From an uncultured Bacteroides sp. (GTDB taxonomy: Bacteria > Bacteroidota > Bacteroidia > Bacteroidales > Bacteroidaceae), in the NCBI GenBank assembly GCA_900544075.1, contig UQTJ01000007.1, positions 1-64,000 on the forward strand: a DNA stretch of 64,000 nucleotides. The letters run 5' to 3'. The position numbers were made by a program, and so were the translations under genes. Below are positions 43,588-52,180 of this stretch, piece after piece. Under the pieces are notes generated by a model, which was given only the letters and a program-made list of their open reading frames with translations, made no database searches and was not told the origin of the DNA. Position 1 is the first letter of the stretch; every line of letters begins with the position of its first letter.

Positions 43588-44712
43588 ATGAAATTCAAAC
43601 ACTTAGCGACAGCATCTTTTTGTGGTATTCTTGCTGCGGCATGTGCTGGCGGTACTACTCAGACAAAGGAAATCGGTCTGAAGGACGTAGTGGGAAACAA
43701 ATTTCTTGTAGGGGCTGCTTTAAATGTCAGACAGTCGTCCGGTGCTGATACATCTTCATTGAAAATCGTAAAACGTCATTTTAACTCTATTGTTGCCGAA
43801 AACTGCATGAAGAGTGAGGAAATCCAGCCGCGTGAGGGTGAATTCTTTTTTGATGAGGCCGATAAATTTGTCAATTTTGGTATTGAAAACAATATGTCCA
43901 TTATCGGTCACTGCCTTATATGGCATTCACAGTGTCCTGACTGGTTCTTCACAGATGACAAAGGCAACAATGTTTCGCCTGAAATCCTGCGCCAGAGGAT
44001 GAAGATACACATATCTACTGTAGTGGGCAGATATAAAGGAAAGATAAAAGGCTGGGATGTCGTGAACGAAGCTATTGTAGAGGATGGTTCCTACCGCAAG
44101 AGCAAATTCTACGAAATATTGGGAGAAGAGTTTATTCCTTTAGCTTTCCAGTACGCTCATGAGGCCGATCCTGATGCGGAACTCTATTATAATGATTATG
44201 GAATGAACGTTAAGGGACGTCGTGAAGGGGTGGTTAAGCTGATACGCTCATTAAAGGAAAAAGGACTTCGTATTGATGCCGTAGGTATGCAGGGACATAT
44301 GGGAATGGATTATCCTGACATTAAGGAATTTGAAGAAAGTATGCTTGCCTTTGCTGCCGAAGGGGTGAAAGTAATGATTACAGAATGGGATATGAGTGCA
44401 TTGCCGACAGCCCGCCAGAGTGCCAATATATCTGACACTGTGGCTTTCAGGAAATCGCTGAATCCTTATCCAGATGCTTTGCCCGATTCTGTAAATACTG
44501 CATGGAACAAGCGAATGGATGAATTCTTTACTCTTTTTGAGAAACATTCCGACATCGTTACACGTGTCACAGCGTGGGGGGTAAGCGATGGCGATTCTTG
44601 GAAAAATGATTTCCCTGTTAGAGGCAGGAAAGACTATCCATTGCTGTTCGACCGCAATTACCAGCCGAAGAATTTTGTCAGGAAAATGATAGAAGAAAAA
44701 GATAATAACTAA
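43588..44712 (+). CDS. GH10 endo-beta-1,4-xylanase lipoprotein
   Basis: 374 residues. The signal ends in 'GILAAACAGG', a lipobox. GH10 motifs: 'FNSIVAENCMKSEEIQPREGEFFFDEAD', 'IGHCLIWHSQCPDWFF', the acid/base in 'GWDVVNEAIVEDG' and the nucleophile in 'VMITEWDMSALP'. It cuts the xylan backbone and tolerates glucuronate side chains, making products suited to the GH67 enzyme downstream. It is compact, with no binding module. Confidence 0.93.
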   Translation: MKFKHLATASFCGILAAACAGGTTQTKEIGLKDVVGNKFLVGAALNVRQSSGADTSSLKIVKRHFNSIVAENCMKSEEIQPREGEFFFDEADKFVNFGIENNMSIIGHCLIWHSQCPDWFFTDDKGNNVSPEILRQRMKIHISTVVGRYKGKIKGWDVVNEAIVEDGSYRKSKFYEILGEEFIPLAFQYAHEADPDAELYYNDYGMNVKGRREGVVKLIRSLKEKGLRIDAVGMQGHMGMDYPDIKEFEESMLAFAAEGVKVMITEWDMSALPTARQSANISDTVAFRKSLNPYPDALPDSVNTAWNKRMDEFFTLFEKHSDIVTRVTAWGVSDGDSWKNDFPVRGRKDYPLLFDRNYQPKNFVRKMIEEKDNN

Positions 44713-44739
44713 TATACATTATAAAAAGATACTAAGAAT

Positions 44740-45717
44740 ATGAAAAAGGAAGAAAGATATTTGTTCCCTGCCGATTATATGGCAGATCCGTCAGTGCATG
44801 TTTTCAATGGTAGATTATATATTTATCCGTCGCACGACCGTGAATCCGGAATACCGGAAAATGACAATGGCGACCATTTTGACATGAACGACTATCATGT
44901 TCTGTCTACAGACGATGTGATGAATGGTGAAATAGTAGACCACGGAGTAGTTCTGAAAGTTTCAGATATTCCATGGGCAGGACGTCAGCTATGGGACTGT
45001 GACGTAGCTTACAAAGATGGCAAATACTATATGTATTTTCCTCTGAAAGACCGTAATGACATATTCCGAATGGGAGTTGCTATAAGTGACAGACCTGAAG
45101 GCCCGTTTATTCCTCAGCCCGATCCGGTTCGTGGAAGTTACAGTATAGACATGGCTGTTTTCCGCGATGATGACGGAGAGCATTATATGTATTTCGGCGG
45201 TATATGGGGAGGTCAGTTGCAGCGTTATCGTGACAACAAGGCAATAGAAAATCCGTGCCTTCCTGCCGATGATGAACCGGCATTACCAAGCCGCGTGGTT
45301 AAGCTTTCAGATGATATGCTTCAGTTTGCAGAAGACCCTCGTCCTGTAATTATCCTTGGAGAAGACGGACTGCCTCTGAAGGCCGGTGACCCACACCGTT
45401 TCTTTGAAGCATCATGGATGCATAAGTATAACGGTAAATATTACTTGTCATATTCTACCGGAGATACACATCTGTTATGTTATGCTGTAGGTGATAATCC
45501 GTATGGACCTTTTGTATATCAAGGTGTTATACTAACGCCTGTTGTAGGATGGACCACTCACCATTCAATAGTTGAGTATAAGGGAAAGTGGTATCTATTC
45601 CATCACGACTGTGTTCCTTCAGGGGGCAAGACATGGCTTCGCAGCCTGAAAGTTGTAGAACTTGAGTATGATGAAAATGGTAAGATTATCACAATAGAAG
45701 GCAGTGCAAATGATTAA
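44740..45717 (+). CDS. GH43 beta-xylosidase/arabinofuranosidase-like, cytoplasmic
   Basis: 325 residues, no signal peptide. The five-bladed propeller has the GH43 triad: base aspartate in 'YMADPSVHVFNGRLYIYPSHD', 'GSYSIDMAVFRDDDG' (pKa modulator), and acid glutamate in 'PHRFFEASWMHKYNGKYYLSYS'. The sequence resembles the GH43_1 group. The cytoplasmic location next to a symporter suggests it trims imported xylo-oligosaccharides. It overlaps the GH67 gene by 14 bp. Confidence 0.88.
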   Translation: MKKEERYLFPADYMADPSVHVFNGRLYIYPSHDRESGIPENDNGDHFDMNDYHVLSTDDVMNGEIVDHGVVLKVSDIPWAGRQLWDCDVAYKDGKYYMYFPLKDRNDIFRMGVAISDRPEGPFIPQPDPVRGSYSIDMAVFRDDDGEHYMYFGGIWGGQLQRYRDNKAIENPCLPADDEPALPSRVVKLSDDMLQFAEDPRPVIILGEDGLPLKAGDPHRFFEASWMHKYNGKYYLSYSTGDTHLLCYAVGDNPYGPFVYQGVILTPVVGWTTHHSIVEYKGKWYLFHHDCVPSGGKTWLRSLKVVELEYDENGKIITIEGSAND

Positions 45718-47719
45718 CAGAATATTATTAGGTTTATTTTTCTGTGGATGCGGTTTAACCGCATCTGCAGAAAATGGAAGTAATCTATGGCTCAGACAAG
45801 AACCGTCCTGTCAGGCTACGGTGGTTTGTGATATAACTTCTCCTGTCATTGATGTAGCACGCAAGGAATTGGCTTCTTTGTGGAAAGGAGGGGAGGTGAT
45901 ATTACGCATAAGTGCCGACCGCGAACATTATGGACTTGGTGATGAAGGCTATACCATACGCTCGGCCGGTAATGATATAATACTGGAATCATCTGCAGAG
46001 AAGGGGCTGCTTTATGCAGCCTACCATCTGTTACGTCTGCAGGCTGAAGGAAACGACTGTAAGAACCTGAATATATCAGAAAGCCCTCTTTATGAATATA
46101 GAATACTTAATCATTGGGACAATATAGACGGTACAGTAGAACGAGGTTATGCTGGAAAGTCACTTTGGAAATGGGAAGAACTGCCTTCTGTGATATCGCC
46201 CGCATACGAAAAATATGCACGTGCAAATGCTTCTATCGGTATCAACGGAACAGTCCTTAATAATGTGAATGCCTCGATTGAGATTCTTTCCGATAAATAC
46301 CTTGATAAAGTTAAGGCACTGTCGGATATATTCCGTCCTTATGGTATAAAAGTCTATCTGTCAGTTAATTTCGCTTCTCCGATGAAGCTTGGCGGACTTG
46401 ATACAGCCGATCCTATGGATGAAAAAGTTGCGGAATGGTGGAAAAGAAAAGTTCACGAAATATATTCCCTGATACCTGATTTCGGAGGCTTCCTTGTAAA
46501 AGCCAATTCTGAAGGGCAGCCGGGGCCATGCGATTATGGACGTACGCATGCTCAGGGAGCAAATATGCTTGCTTCGGCATTGAAACCGTATGGCGGAATA
46601 GTGATGTGGAGAGCTTTTGTCTATAGCCCTACGGATGATGACAGAGCCAAGCAGGCTTATCTTGAGTTTAAGCCGTTAGACGGAAAGTTTCTCGATAATG
46701 TAATAGTGCAGGTAAAGAACGGACCTATTGACTTCCAGCCACGTGAGCCTTACAGTCCGCTGTTTGGCAGTATGCCCCACACACCGCTTATGGTGGAATT
46801 TCAGATTACTCAGGAATATTTAGGACACTCCAACCATCTGGCTTATCTTGCTCCGATGTGGAAAGAGTTTTATGAATATGTGTCGCCATATTCCATTAAG
46901 GCAGTAGCCGGAGTGGCTAATATTGGAGATGATGTCAACTGGTGCGGACATGATTTTGCACAGTCCAACTGGTATGCTTTCGGCCGATTGGCCTGGAATC
47001 CTGAACTGTCATCATCGCAGATAGCGAGGGAGTGGCTTATGCAGACATTCACTGATGAATCGGAATTCCTTAATCCTGTGGAGGAGATGATGCTTGAGAG
47101 CCGTGAAGCAGTTGTGGACTATATGATGCCTCTCGGACTGCACCATATTTTTGCCTGGAACCATCATTACGGACCTGAACCATGGTGCGAAATTCCAGGA
47201 GCAAGAGCAGACTGGTTGCCTTCATACTATCATTGTGCCGACCGTGAAGGCATAGGGTTTGACAGGACGACAACCGGAAGTGATGCCGTTTCGCAGTATC
47301 CTGACTCTCTGGCTGCTGTCTTCAATTCCCTGTCTTCGTGTCCGGAAGAATTTCTGCTTTGGTTTCATCATGTTTCATGGGACCATAAACTAAAGTCAGG
47401 CAATACTTTATGGGATGAATTGTGTTATAAATATCAGACAGGTGTGGAAAAGGCTCAGGAGTTTTGTGAAGTCTGGAATCAGATGTCTGATTATGTAGAC
47501 AGCGAGCGATATCAAGCCATTGCCAATCGTTTGAAAATACAGGCTGATGATGCAGTATGGTGGAAAGACGCATGCTTGGAGTATTTCCGTACATTCTCCC
47601 GAATGAAATATCCTTCCGGAGTAGACAAACCGGTGTTCAGACTCAAGGAACTTAAAAAAGTCAAATTGCCTATCAGCAATTATGAGTGTCCGTCGGAGGA
47701 TATATTGCCTCGTAAATAA
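45704..47719 (+). CDS. GH67 alpha-glucuronidase
   Basis: 671 residues with a signal peptide ('CGCGLTASAENG'). It has the N-terminal beta-sandwich and a TIM barrel with 'DFGGFLVKANSEGQPGPCDYGRTHAQGANMLA' and 'GGIVMWRAFVYSP', characteristic GH67 segments. 'VEFQITQEYLGHSNHLAYLAPMWKEFYEY' and 'WGHDFAQ'-like 'WCGHDFAQSNWYAFGRLAW' follow. It removes 4-O-methylglucuronic acid from the non-reducing-end xylose of xylo-oligosaccharides. ATG at 45704 or 45710; both overlap the GH43 end. Confidence 0.93.
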   Translation: MQMINRILLGLFFCGCGLTASAENGSNLWLRQEPSCQATVVCDITSPVIDVARKELASLWKGGEVILRISADREHYGLGDEGYTIRSAGNDIILESSAEKGLLYAAYHLLRLQAEGNDCKNLNISESPLYEYRILNHWDNIDGTVERGYAGKSLWKWEELPSVISPAYEKYARANASIGINGTVLNNVNASIEILSDKYLDKVKALSDIFRPYGIKVYLSVNFASPMKLGGLDTADPMDEKVAEWWKRKVHEIYSLIPDFGGFLVKANSEGQPGPCDYGRTHAQGANMLASALKPYGGIVMWRAFVYSPTDDDRAKQAYLEFKPLDGKFLDNVIVQVKNGPIDFQPREPYSPLFGSMPHTPLMVEFQITQEYLGHSNHLAYLAPMWKEFYEYVSPYSIKAVAGVANIGDDVNWCGHDFAQSNWYAFGRLAWNPELSSSQIAREWLMQTFTDESEFLNPVEEMMLESREAVVDYMMPLGLHHIFAWNHHYGPEPWCEIPGARADWLPSYYHCADREGIGFDRTTTGSDAVSQYPDSLAAVFNSLSSCPEEFLLWFHHVSWDHKLKSGNTLWDELCYKYQTGVEKAQEFCEVWNQMSDYVDSERYQAIANRLKIQADDAVWWKDACLEYFRTFSRMKYPSGVDKPVFRLKELKKVKLPISNYECPSEDILPRK

Positions 47720-47765
47720 TCACTGTATATAGATCCTTTTTCAGCGTATCAGGACCCGTCGGAAA

Positions 47766-47823
47766 AACGCTTCGTCGTTTGAACTAAAACGTTTCGTCGT
47801 TTTATGTCGAATGACGAAGCGTT
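47766..47823. repeat. Palindrome array C: three 14 bp units at exact 22 bp period
   Basis: Units at 47766-47779 (AACGCTTCGTCGTT), 47788-47801 (AACGTTTCGTCGTT) and 47810-47823 (AATGACGAAGCGTT) start 22 bp apart. Unit 3 is the reverse complement of unit 1 with one mismatch. Spacers are 8 bp (TGAACTAA, TTATGTCG). The array lies 47 bp after the GH67 stop at a convergent junction. Because units 1 and 3 are complementary, RNA from this locus could also fold as a hairpin. Confidence 0.88.
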
Positions 47824-47829
47824 TTTCTC

Positions 47830-47879
47830 ATATATAAAAAAGCAAGTGTTACAGCCATAGTCTTACTGATAACACTTGC
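47830..47879 (-). terminator. Terminator of the FAS1-SusD gene
   Basis: Stem GCAAGTGTTA / TAACACTTGC (47842-47851, 47870-47879) is followed on the minus strand by CTTTTTTATA. It lies about 185 nt past the stop at 48064. The stretch 47880-48063 holds nothing else I recognise. Confidence 0.7.
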
Positions 47880-48063
47880 ATAATGAATAAAGAGTGTAAG
47901 AGAGATTTTTTATGATGTATTATATAGAATTTGATAAAAGAGTATTAATCTGTTTTGTTGATATTCCGTTTTATCTGGACTTGCATTGATAACAGGAACA
48001 AACTCAGTAAAAATGATATTCCATGTTTTTTTCATTGGCATATACTTTATGAGTCGTATGTCT

Positions 48064-49476
48064 TTAATAGCCTTGATTTTGTTTTATCGCAAATTCTCTC
48101 AATGCGCTTTCAGGTATCGGAAGTAGCAGGTGCTTGCTTTCATCAAAGCCTTTAACCTCAGGATAGCTGAAGTCTAATATGTTATTCATATTTGTAAGTA
48201 TGCGGTAATATGGATACATGCCTCCCGTGCTGCGCATATAGAACAGGAATGTATCTATATTGATGCTTTCATCTTCAGATATGGCATCACCCTGATAGGC
48301 TGTGTTCAGAATGCTGAGTGTTTCAATCGCTTCAGAAGTGTTTCCTAACCCATATTCAGCCAAACCTTCGATTAGATATGCCTCGCGTGAGAGCAATGGA
48401 TACATAGGTGTGAGTCCGCCATCACCTGACATTATTATATCGTCATATCCGCGCCATAGGTTTTCCGGTTCATATATGTACGGGGAGTCTGAAAGTTTCA
48501 GCATGCCTGATGCTATAAGTTTTTTGCATAAGTTCTTTGCTTCATCGTAATTGGCATTACATAAAGAAGCCTTTGCAAGAAGCAGCGATGAGGCATTCGA
48601 CATAGCTGACGGAAGTTCTGCAATCAGTTTGTTGCACCATGCTTCGTAGTCGTCCATTTTGCATGCACGGTTGTCGCTTATGTACGTTCCATAGTAAGCA
48701 AACATTTGTGCCTTTACCAAAGCCAGATCCAGTGTGATAGTGTCGGAAAGTCCTTTCGCACTTTTCATGTCCGCTATTTGTGCCAAATACTTTTCACCGT
48801 TACTGATAGCGCTCAGTGCTGTATTCCAATATCTCTCTGAAAGTATTGCTATCTCGTTGAAAGTACCGTATTGTCCCATTGTCAGCGACGCTTCAAGGGT
48901 GAACGACTGGTCTGCGAATGTTTTCATCTCATAATTCCATAAATCTCTGACTGCGATTAGTGAGTCTTCCCTTATTATTGGTGTGTCAATACTTTCAAAA
49001 ATTTCCGGAACAACATATACGAAGCTGTTACCTACAGCTATTTCTTCACCTTCTATTTCTACACCATTTACAGCCACATCATCGCCTGTACGTGATATGT
49101 AAAGGTTCTCGTCGTTTACGCTTTTCAAGACCAATCCGTCAGTCAATTGCGATTTTGAATAGCTTCCCACCGCGATATGACGTTTTATGGAAACAGAATC
49201 TAACATTGTGCTACGACTGGTTTTTGCCGCAGTCAGGTTTTTTACGGCAAATACAGTAAGTTTGTCTTCGTTGATGTCAGAAAGATTGATTTTCTTTAAT
49301 ACTTCTACAAAACCGCTTACCTCCTCATTGTCTTCAAGAGCCTGTACTATATTCTGCACGGTTTCGTCTCCTTTTGATACGGGAGGATTTTCAGGGGCGT
49401 TGTCTTTATTGCATGATACTATCGACAACATGAAAGGAATGGCTATAAACCACATAAGTGAAAATGTCTTCTTCAT
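48064..49476 (-). CDS. FAS1-SusD hybrid lipoprotein
   Basis: 470 residues. The lipobox 'MLSIVSC' is followed by NKDN. Residues about 35-160 look like a fasciclin (FAS1) domain: 'DETVQNIVQALEDNEEVSGFVEVLKKINLSDINEDKLTVFAVKN' and 'RHIAVGSYSKSQL...VVPEI'. The rest is SusD/RagB-like: helical TPR-type pairs, 'LLSREAYLIEGLAEYGLGNTSEAIETLSILNTAY' and the SusD-style end 'HLLLPIPESALREFAIKQNQGY'. No SusC gene is adjacent. It is the third gene after a sensor kinase and its regulator, 47 bp from the latter, so it is probably co-transcribed with them. Confidence 0.7.
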   Translation of the reverse strand: MKKTFSLMWFIAIPFMLSIVSCNKDNAPENPPVSKGDETVQNIVQALEDNEEVSGFVEVLKKINLSDINEDKLTVFAVKNLTAAKTSRSTMLDSVSIKRHIAVGSYSKSQLTDGLVLKSVNDENLYISRTGDDVAVNGVEIEGEEIAVGNSFVYVVPEIFESIDTPIIREDSLIAVRDLWNYEMKTFADQSFTLEASLTMGQYGTFNEIAILSERYWNTALSAISNGEKYLAQIADMKSAKGLSDTITLDLALVKAQMFAYYGTYISDNRACKMDDYEAWCNKLIAELPSAMSNASSLLLAKASLCNANYDEAKNLCKKLIASGMLKLSDSPYIYEPENLWRGYDDIIMSGDGGLTPMYPLLSREAYLIEGLAEYGLGNTSEAIETLSILNTAYQGDAISEDESINIDTFLFYMRSTGGMYPYYRILTNMNNILDFSYPEVKGFDESKHLLLPIPESALREFAIKQNQGY

Positions 49477-49523
49477 AATTCTGATTTTAAATTGAACAAT
49501 ATGGATTAAAAGATACGGAAATC

Positions 49524-50174
49524 TCAGTTCAAGGGAATGCTCAAGAAGCCTTTAGACAGTGCTTTCACCACCAGGTCTGTAGCGTTTCGTGCCCCGAATT
49601 TCAACATAAGGTTTTTGCGGTGCCATTCCACAGTATTTTCGGATATAAACAGATTTTCCGAAATTTCGTGTGTATTCATGCCTTTGGCTATTGCTTTCAA
49701 TACCTCAAGTTCGCGCATGGTAGGAATGGATGACAGTTCGTCTCCCACATTACTGTTTTTTTCTTTTTCTTTATATATTTTCTTAAATCCGGGACAGTAA
49801 TATGTACCGCCTTCAAGCACAGTCTTTACCGCATCCACTATGTGCATTCCTGCTGAGGTCTTGAATACAACTCCGTTTATTTCCGGTGATTTCAGCTTGT
49901 TCACTATCCATACTTCTTCGTGCATGGTGCTTACTATGATTTTGGCTTCAGGTGATTGACTTTTTATAATATGTATAAGGTCAAATCCATCCATGTCGGG
50001 TAGTGCGATATCCACAATAAATACGCTGAACTGATACTGTTTCATCAGTGATAGAAGCTGCGATGCGTTTTGTGCTATATAAACCCTGCTTCCCTCAAAA
50101 GACGAACTTAAAAGGCTTTTCAGTCCTTCCAATATCAATGAATGGTCATCTACTATTACAATATCAGTTCTCAT
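49524..50174 (-). CDS. NarL/LuxR-type response regulator
   Basis: 216 residues. The receiver domain has the acidic pair D9/D10, phospho-acceptor D55 ('VFIVDIALPDMDG') and a conserved lysine region. The C-terminal LuxR helix-turn-helix is 'MRELEVLKAIAKGMNTHEISENLFISENTVEWHRKNLMLKFG'. Its gene lies 74 bp after that of the TPR-containing kinase, which is its obvious partner. Confidence 0.93.
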   Translation of the reverse strand: MRTDIVIVDDHSLILEGLKSLLSSSFEGSRVYIAQNASQLLSLMKQYQFSVFIVDIALPDMDGFDLIHIIKSQSPEAKIIVSTMHEEVWIVNKLKSPEINGVVFKTSAGMHIVDAVKTVLEGGTYYCPGFKKIYKEKEKNSNVGDELSSIPTMRELEVLKAIAKGMNTHEISENLFISENTVEWHRKNLMLKFGARNATDLVVKALSKGFLSIPLN

Positions 50175-50248
50175 GTGTCTTGCTGTATTTTATTTTTAAC
50201 AAAAATATAGATTGTCAGTTAAATACAACCCACGGTAACCCGTAGTTT

Positions 50249-52033
50249 TCACCTGAATATGGGAATACGGACATATACAAGTGTCCCTTTGTCTGTAGAT
50301 TTTATCTCATATGTGGCGTTTATGGCCTCTGTTCTTTCTTTTAATGTACGTTTTCCTCCTCCCTTTTTTGAATTTTTTATTCCTTTTCCGTTGTCGCATA
50401 TACTTATTACCAGATCCGGCAGTTCCCATTCCATTTTTACCTCTATGTCTTTTGCCTCTGCATATTTCAGTGAATTGGAAATAGCTTCCTGGATTATACG
50501 GTAAATATTGAGTGATATATTGTCGGGCAATACAGTCCAGTCGCAATCTTCAGGCAATGCCTTGAATGAGATTTTACATCCGGCATTTCCAATACCGTCA
50601 ATATAGTTATATATCACCTGATCTATACTGGCTTCCTTAAATTCGGGTGGTAACAGTTCGTGAGATACTCTACGTATGTTTTCGCGTGCGTCAGACAGTG
50701 AAGAAAGCCATTCTTCCGGTGCTGGTTTATTGTCGGAACGTATGTTTACTTCCAGGGCATAAAGGTCGTTGCATATCCCGTCGTGCAACTCGCCAGCAAG
50801 ACGCATACGTTCTTTTTCCAATTTGTCGATGTAATCTCTGGTAAGTTTCAGTTCTGTTTTTCTCTGTATTTGTGCGAATTGCCGTTCGCGGGCTTCGTTT
50901 TCACTTTTCATCTGTTCAGCCTGCAGCCTTTTGCTTTTCTGTAAATAAACGGTAATAAATACTGCCATAATTATTACAAATGAAAGCGCTATAACTAAGA
51001 ATAATATGTGTAATCGATCCTTTTCCTGTTGCTCATTAAGTTCTTTAATTTCAAGTTCTTTTTTTGCGCTTTCATATTTTGCGGAGAGTTCTTCTATCTG
51101 TTTCCCTTTGCTGTCTTCAAATAGCGAATCGCTTAATATCTTTGCTTTTTCAAGAACTTCGTAGGCATTTTTGTAATCATGGCTGATACCGTATATCTGA
51201 TGCAGGTTGTTATATACATCATATTGCAGGAAAGGATAATTTGATATACCGTCGAGCGACAGGATGTTTTTTGCTGTAACAATAGCGGCATCATAGTTTT
51301 TCTTTTCATTCTGTATATAAAAAAGTACCTGATAATAATTCACGAGGCTCATGAATGAATTTATTTCCTTTGAGAGTTTTGATGCCCTTTTCATATAAAC
51401 GGAATATTCACTTTCCGGCGCTCCGGTTCTGAACAATGTCAGCATATAATATGTAATAGAGTTTAGTTCTGCTTCCGGCTGTCCTGTTTCATCGGTCAGT
51501 TTTATCGCTTTCTGGAGATATTCCTTTGCCAGTTTGTGCTGCTTTTGAGTGATGAATACAGACGATGCGACTGAATATATCTGCGAGCGGAATATCTTGT
51601 CACTGCATTTGTCTGCCGACTGGGCTGCTTTCAATGCATATTCAAATGCTTTTTCCGGATTTTTCATATCAAGATAAAGAGCCGACAGGTTATTGTACAG
51701 TGTGGTTACACTCTGTAGATTTTCTTCCGTTTCAGACTGTAGATTTACGACATGTTTTAATGCGATGTCATATGCCTTTGCCGCTTCTTCAAGTTTTCCA
51801 GATGAACGCAGATATACACCTCTTGATGTGTAGGCGTCTATTATATTTAAGACATTGCCTTCATCTTCAGCTATCTTTATTATTTCATTGCTAATCAGGA
51901 TGGCAGAGTCTGTTTTCCCTATCTGGTATAAGGAATCTGCAAAACGTGACTTTTCGTCCAACGCATTTTGGGAATACAGTGCATTTAATACAATATTAAA
52001 TAACACAAATAAAACTGTAACGGTTGTTTTCAT
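50249..52033 (-). CDS. TPR-containing HisKA_3 sensor histidine kinase
   Basis: 594 residues. After a signal peptide, about residues 25-310 form TPR repeats in the periplasm, followed by one TM helix (341-363), a coiled coil, and a NarX-type dimerisation domain with the phosphorylated H417 in 'RLAGELHDGICNDLYALEV'. The ATPase domain has 'NSLKYAEAKDIEVKM' and 'ISICDNGKGI'. The input ligand is unknown; the TPRs suggest a protein or peptide signal. It is paired with the LuxR-type regulator. Confidence 0.92.
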   Translation of the reverse strand: MKTTVTVLFVLFNIVLNALYSQNALDEKSRFADSLYQIGKTDSAILISNEIIKIAEDEGNVLNIIDAYTSRGVYLRSSGKLEEAAKAYDIALKHVVNLQSETEENLQSVTTLYNNLSALYLDMKNPEKAFEYALKAAQSADKCSDKIFRSQIYSVASSVFITQKQHKLAKEYLQKAIKLTDETGQPEAELNSITYYMLTLFRTGAPESEYSVYMKRASKLSKEINSFMSLVNYYQVLFYIQNEKKNYDAAIVTAKNILSLDGISNYPFLQYDVYNNLHQIYGISHDYKNAYEVLEKAKILSDSLFEDSKGKQIEELSAKYESAKKELEIKELNEQQEKDRLHILFLVIALSFVIIMAVFITVYLQKSKRLQAEQMKSENEARERQFAQIQRKTELKLTRDYIDKLEKERMRLAGELHDGICNDLYALEVNIRSDNKPAPEEWLSSLSDARENIRRVSHELLPPEFKEASIDQVIYNYIDGIGNAGCKISFKALPEDCDWTVLPDNISLNIYRIIQEAISNSLKYAEAKDIEVKMEWELPDLVISICDNGKGIKNSKKGGGKRTLKERTEAINATYEIKSTDKGTLVYVRIPIFR

Positions 52034-52065
52034 GGTAATATGGTTTAGAGGTTATAATTAAATAG

Positions 52066-52128
52066 TAAAAATCATCTGTCATGCAAATTTAAATTTTTAT
52101 TTGTAAAAACTTGCATAACAGATGATTA
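52066..52128 (-). terminator. Terminator of the GHL10 gene
   Basis: Stem AATCATCTGT-T/C-ATGCAA and its complement (52070-52087, 52111-52127), followed on the minus strand by TTTTTACTATTT. The kinase promoter element TAAATTTG (52084-52091, minus) lies inside the hairpin loop side. Confidence 0.65.
52084..52091 (-). promoter_or_regulatory. -7 element of the sensor kinase operon
   Basis: Minus-strand TAAATTTG fits TAnnTTTG, 51 bp before the kinase start. No TTTG at N19. Confidence 0.4.
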
Positions 52129-52180
52129 TTGTTTACATAATTTACAGACATACAAATCTTTATGACGTAATGTATTTTAT

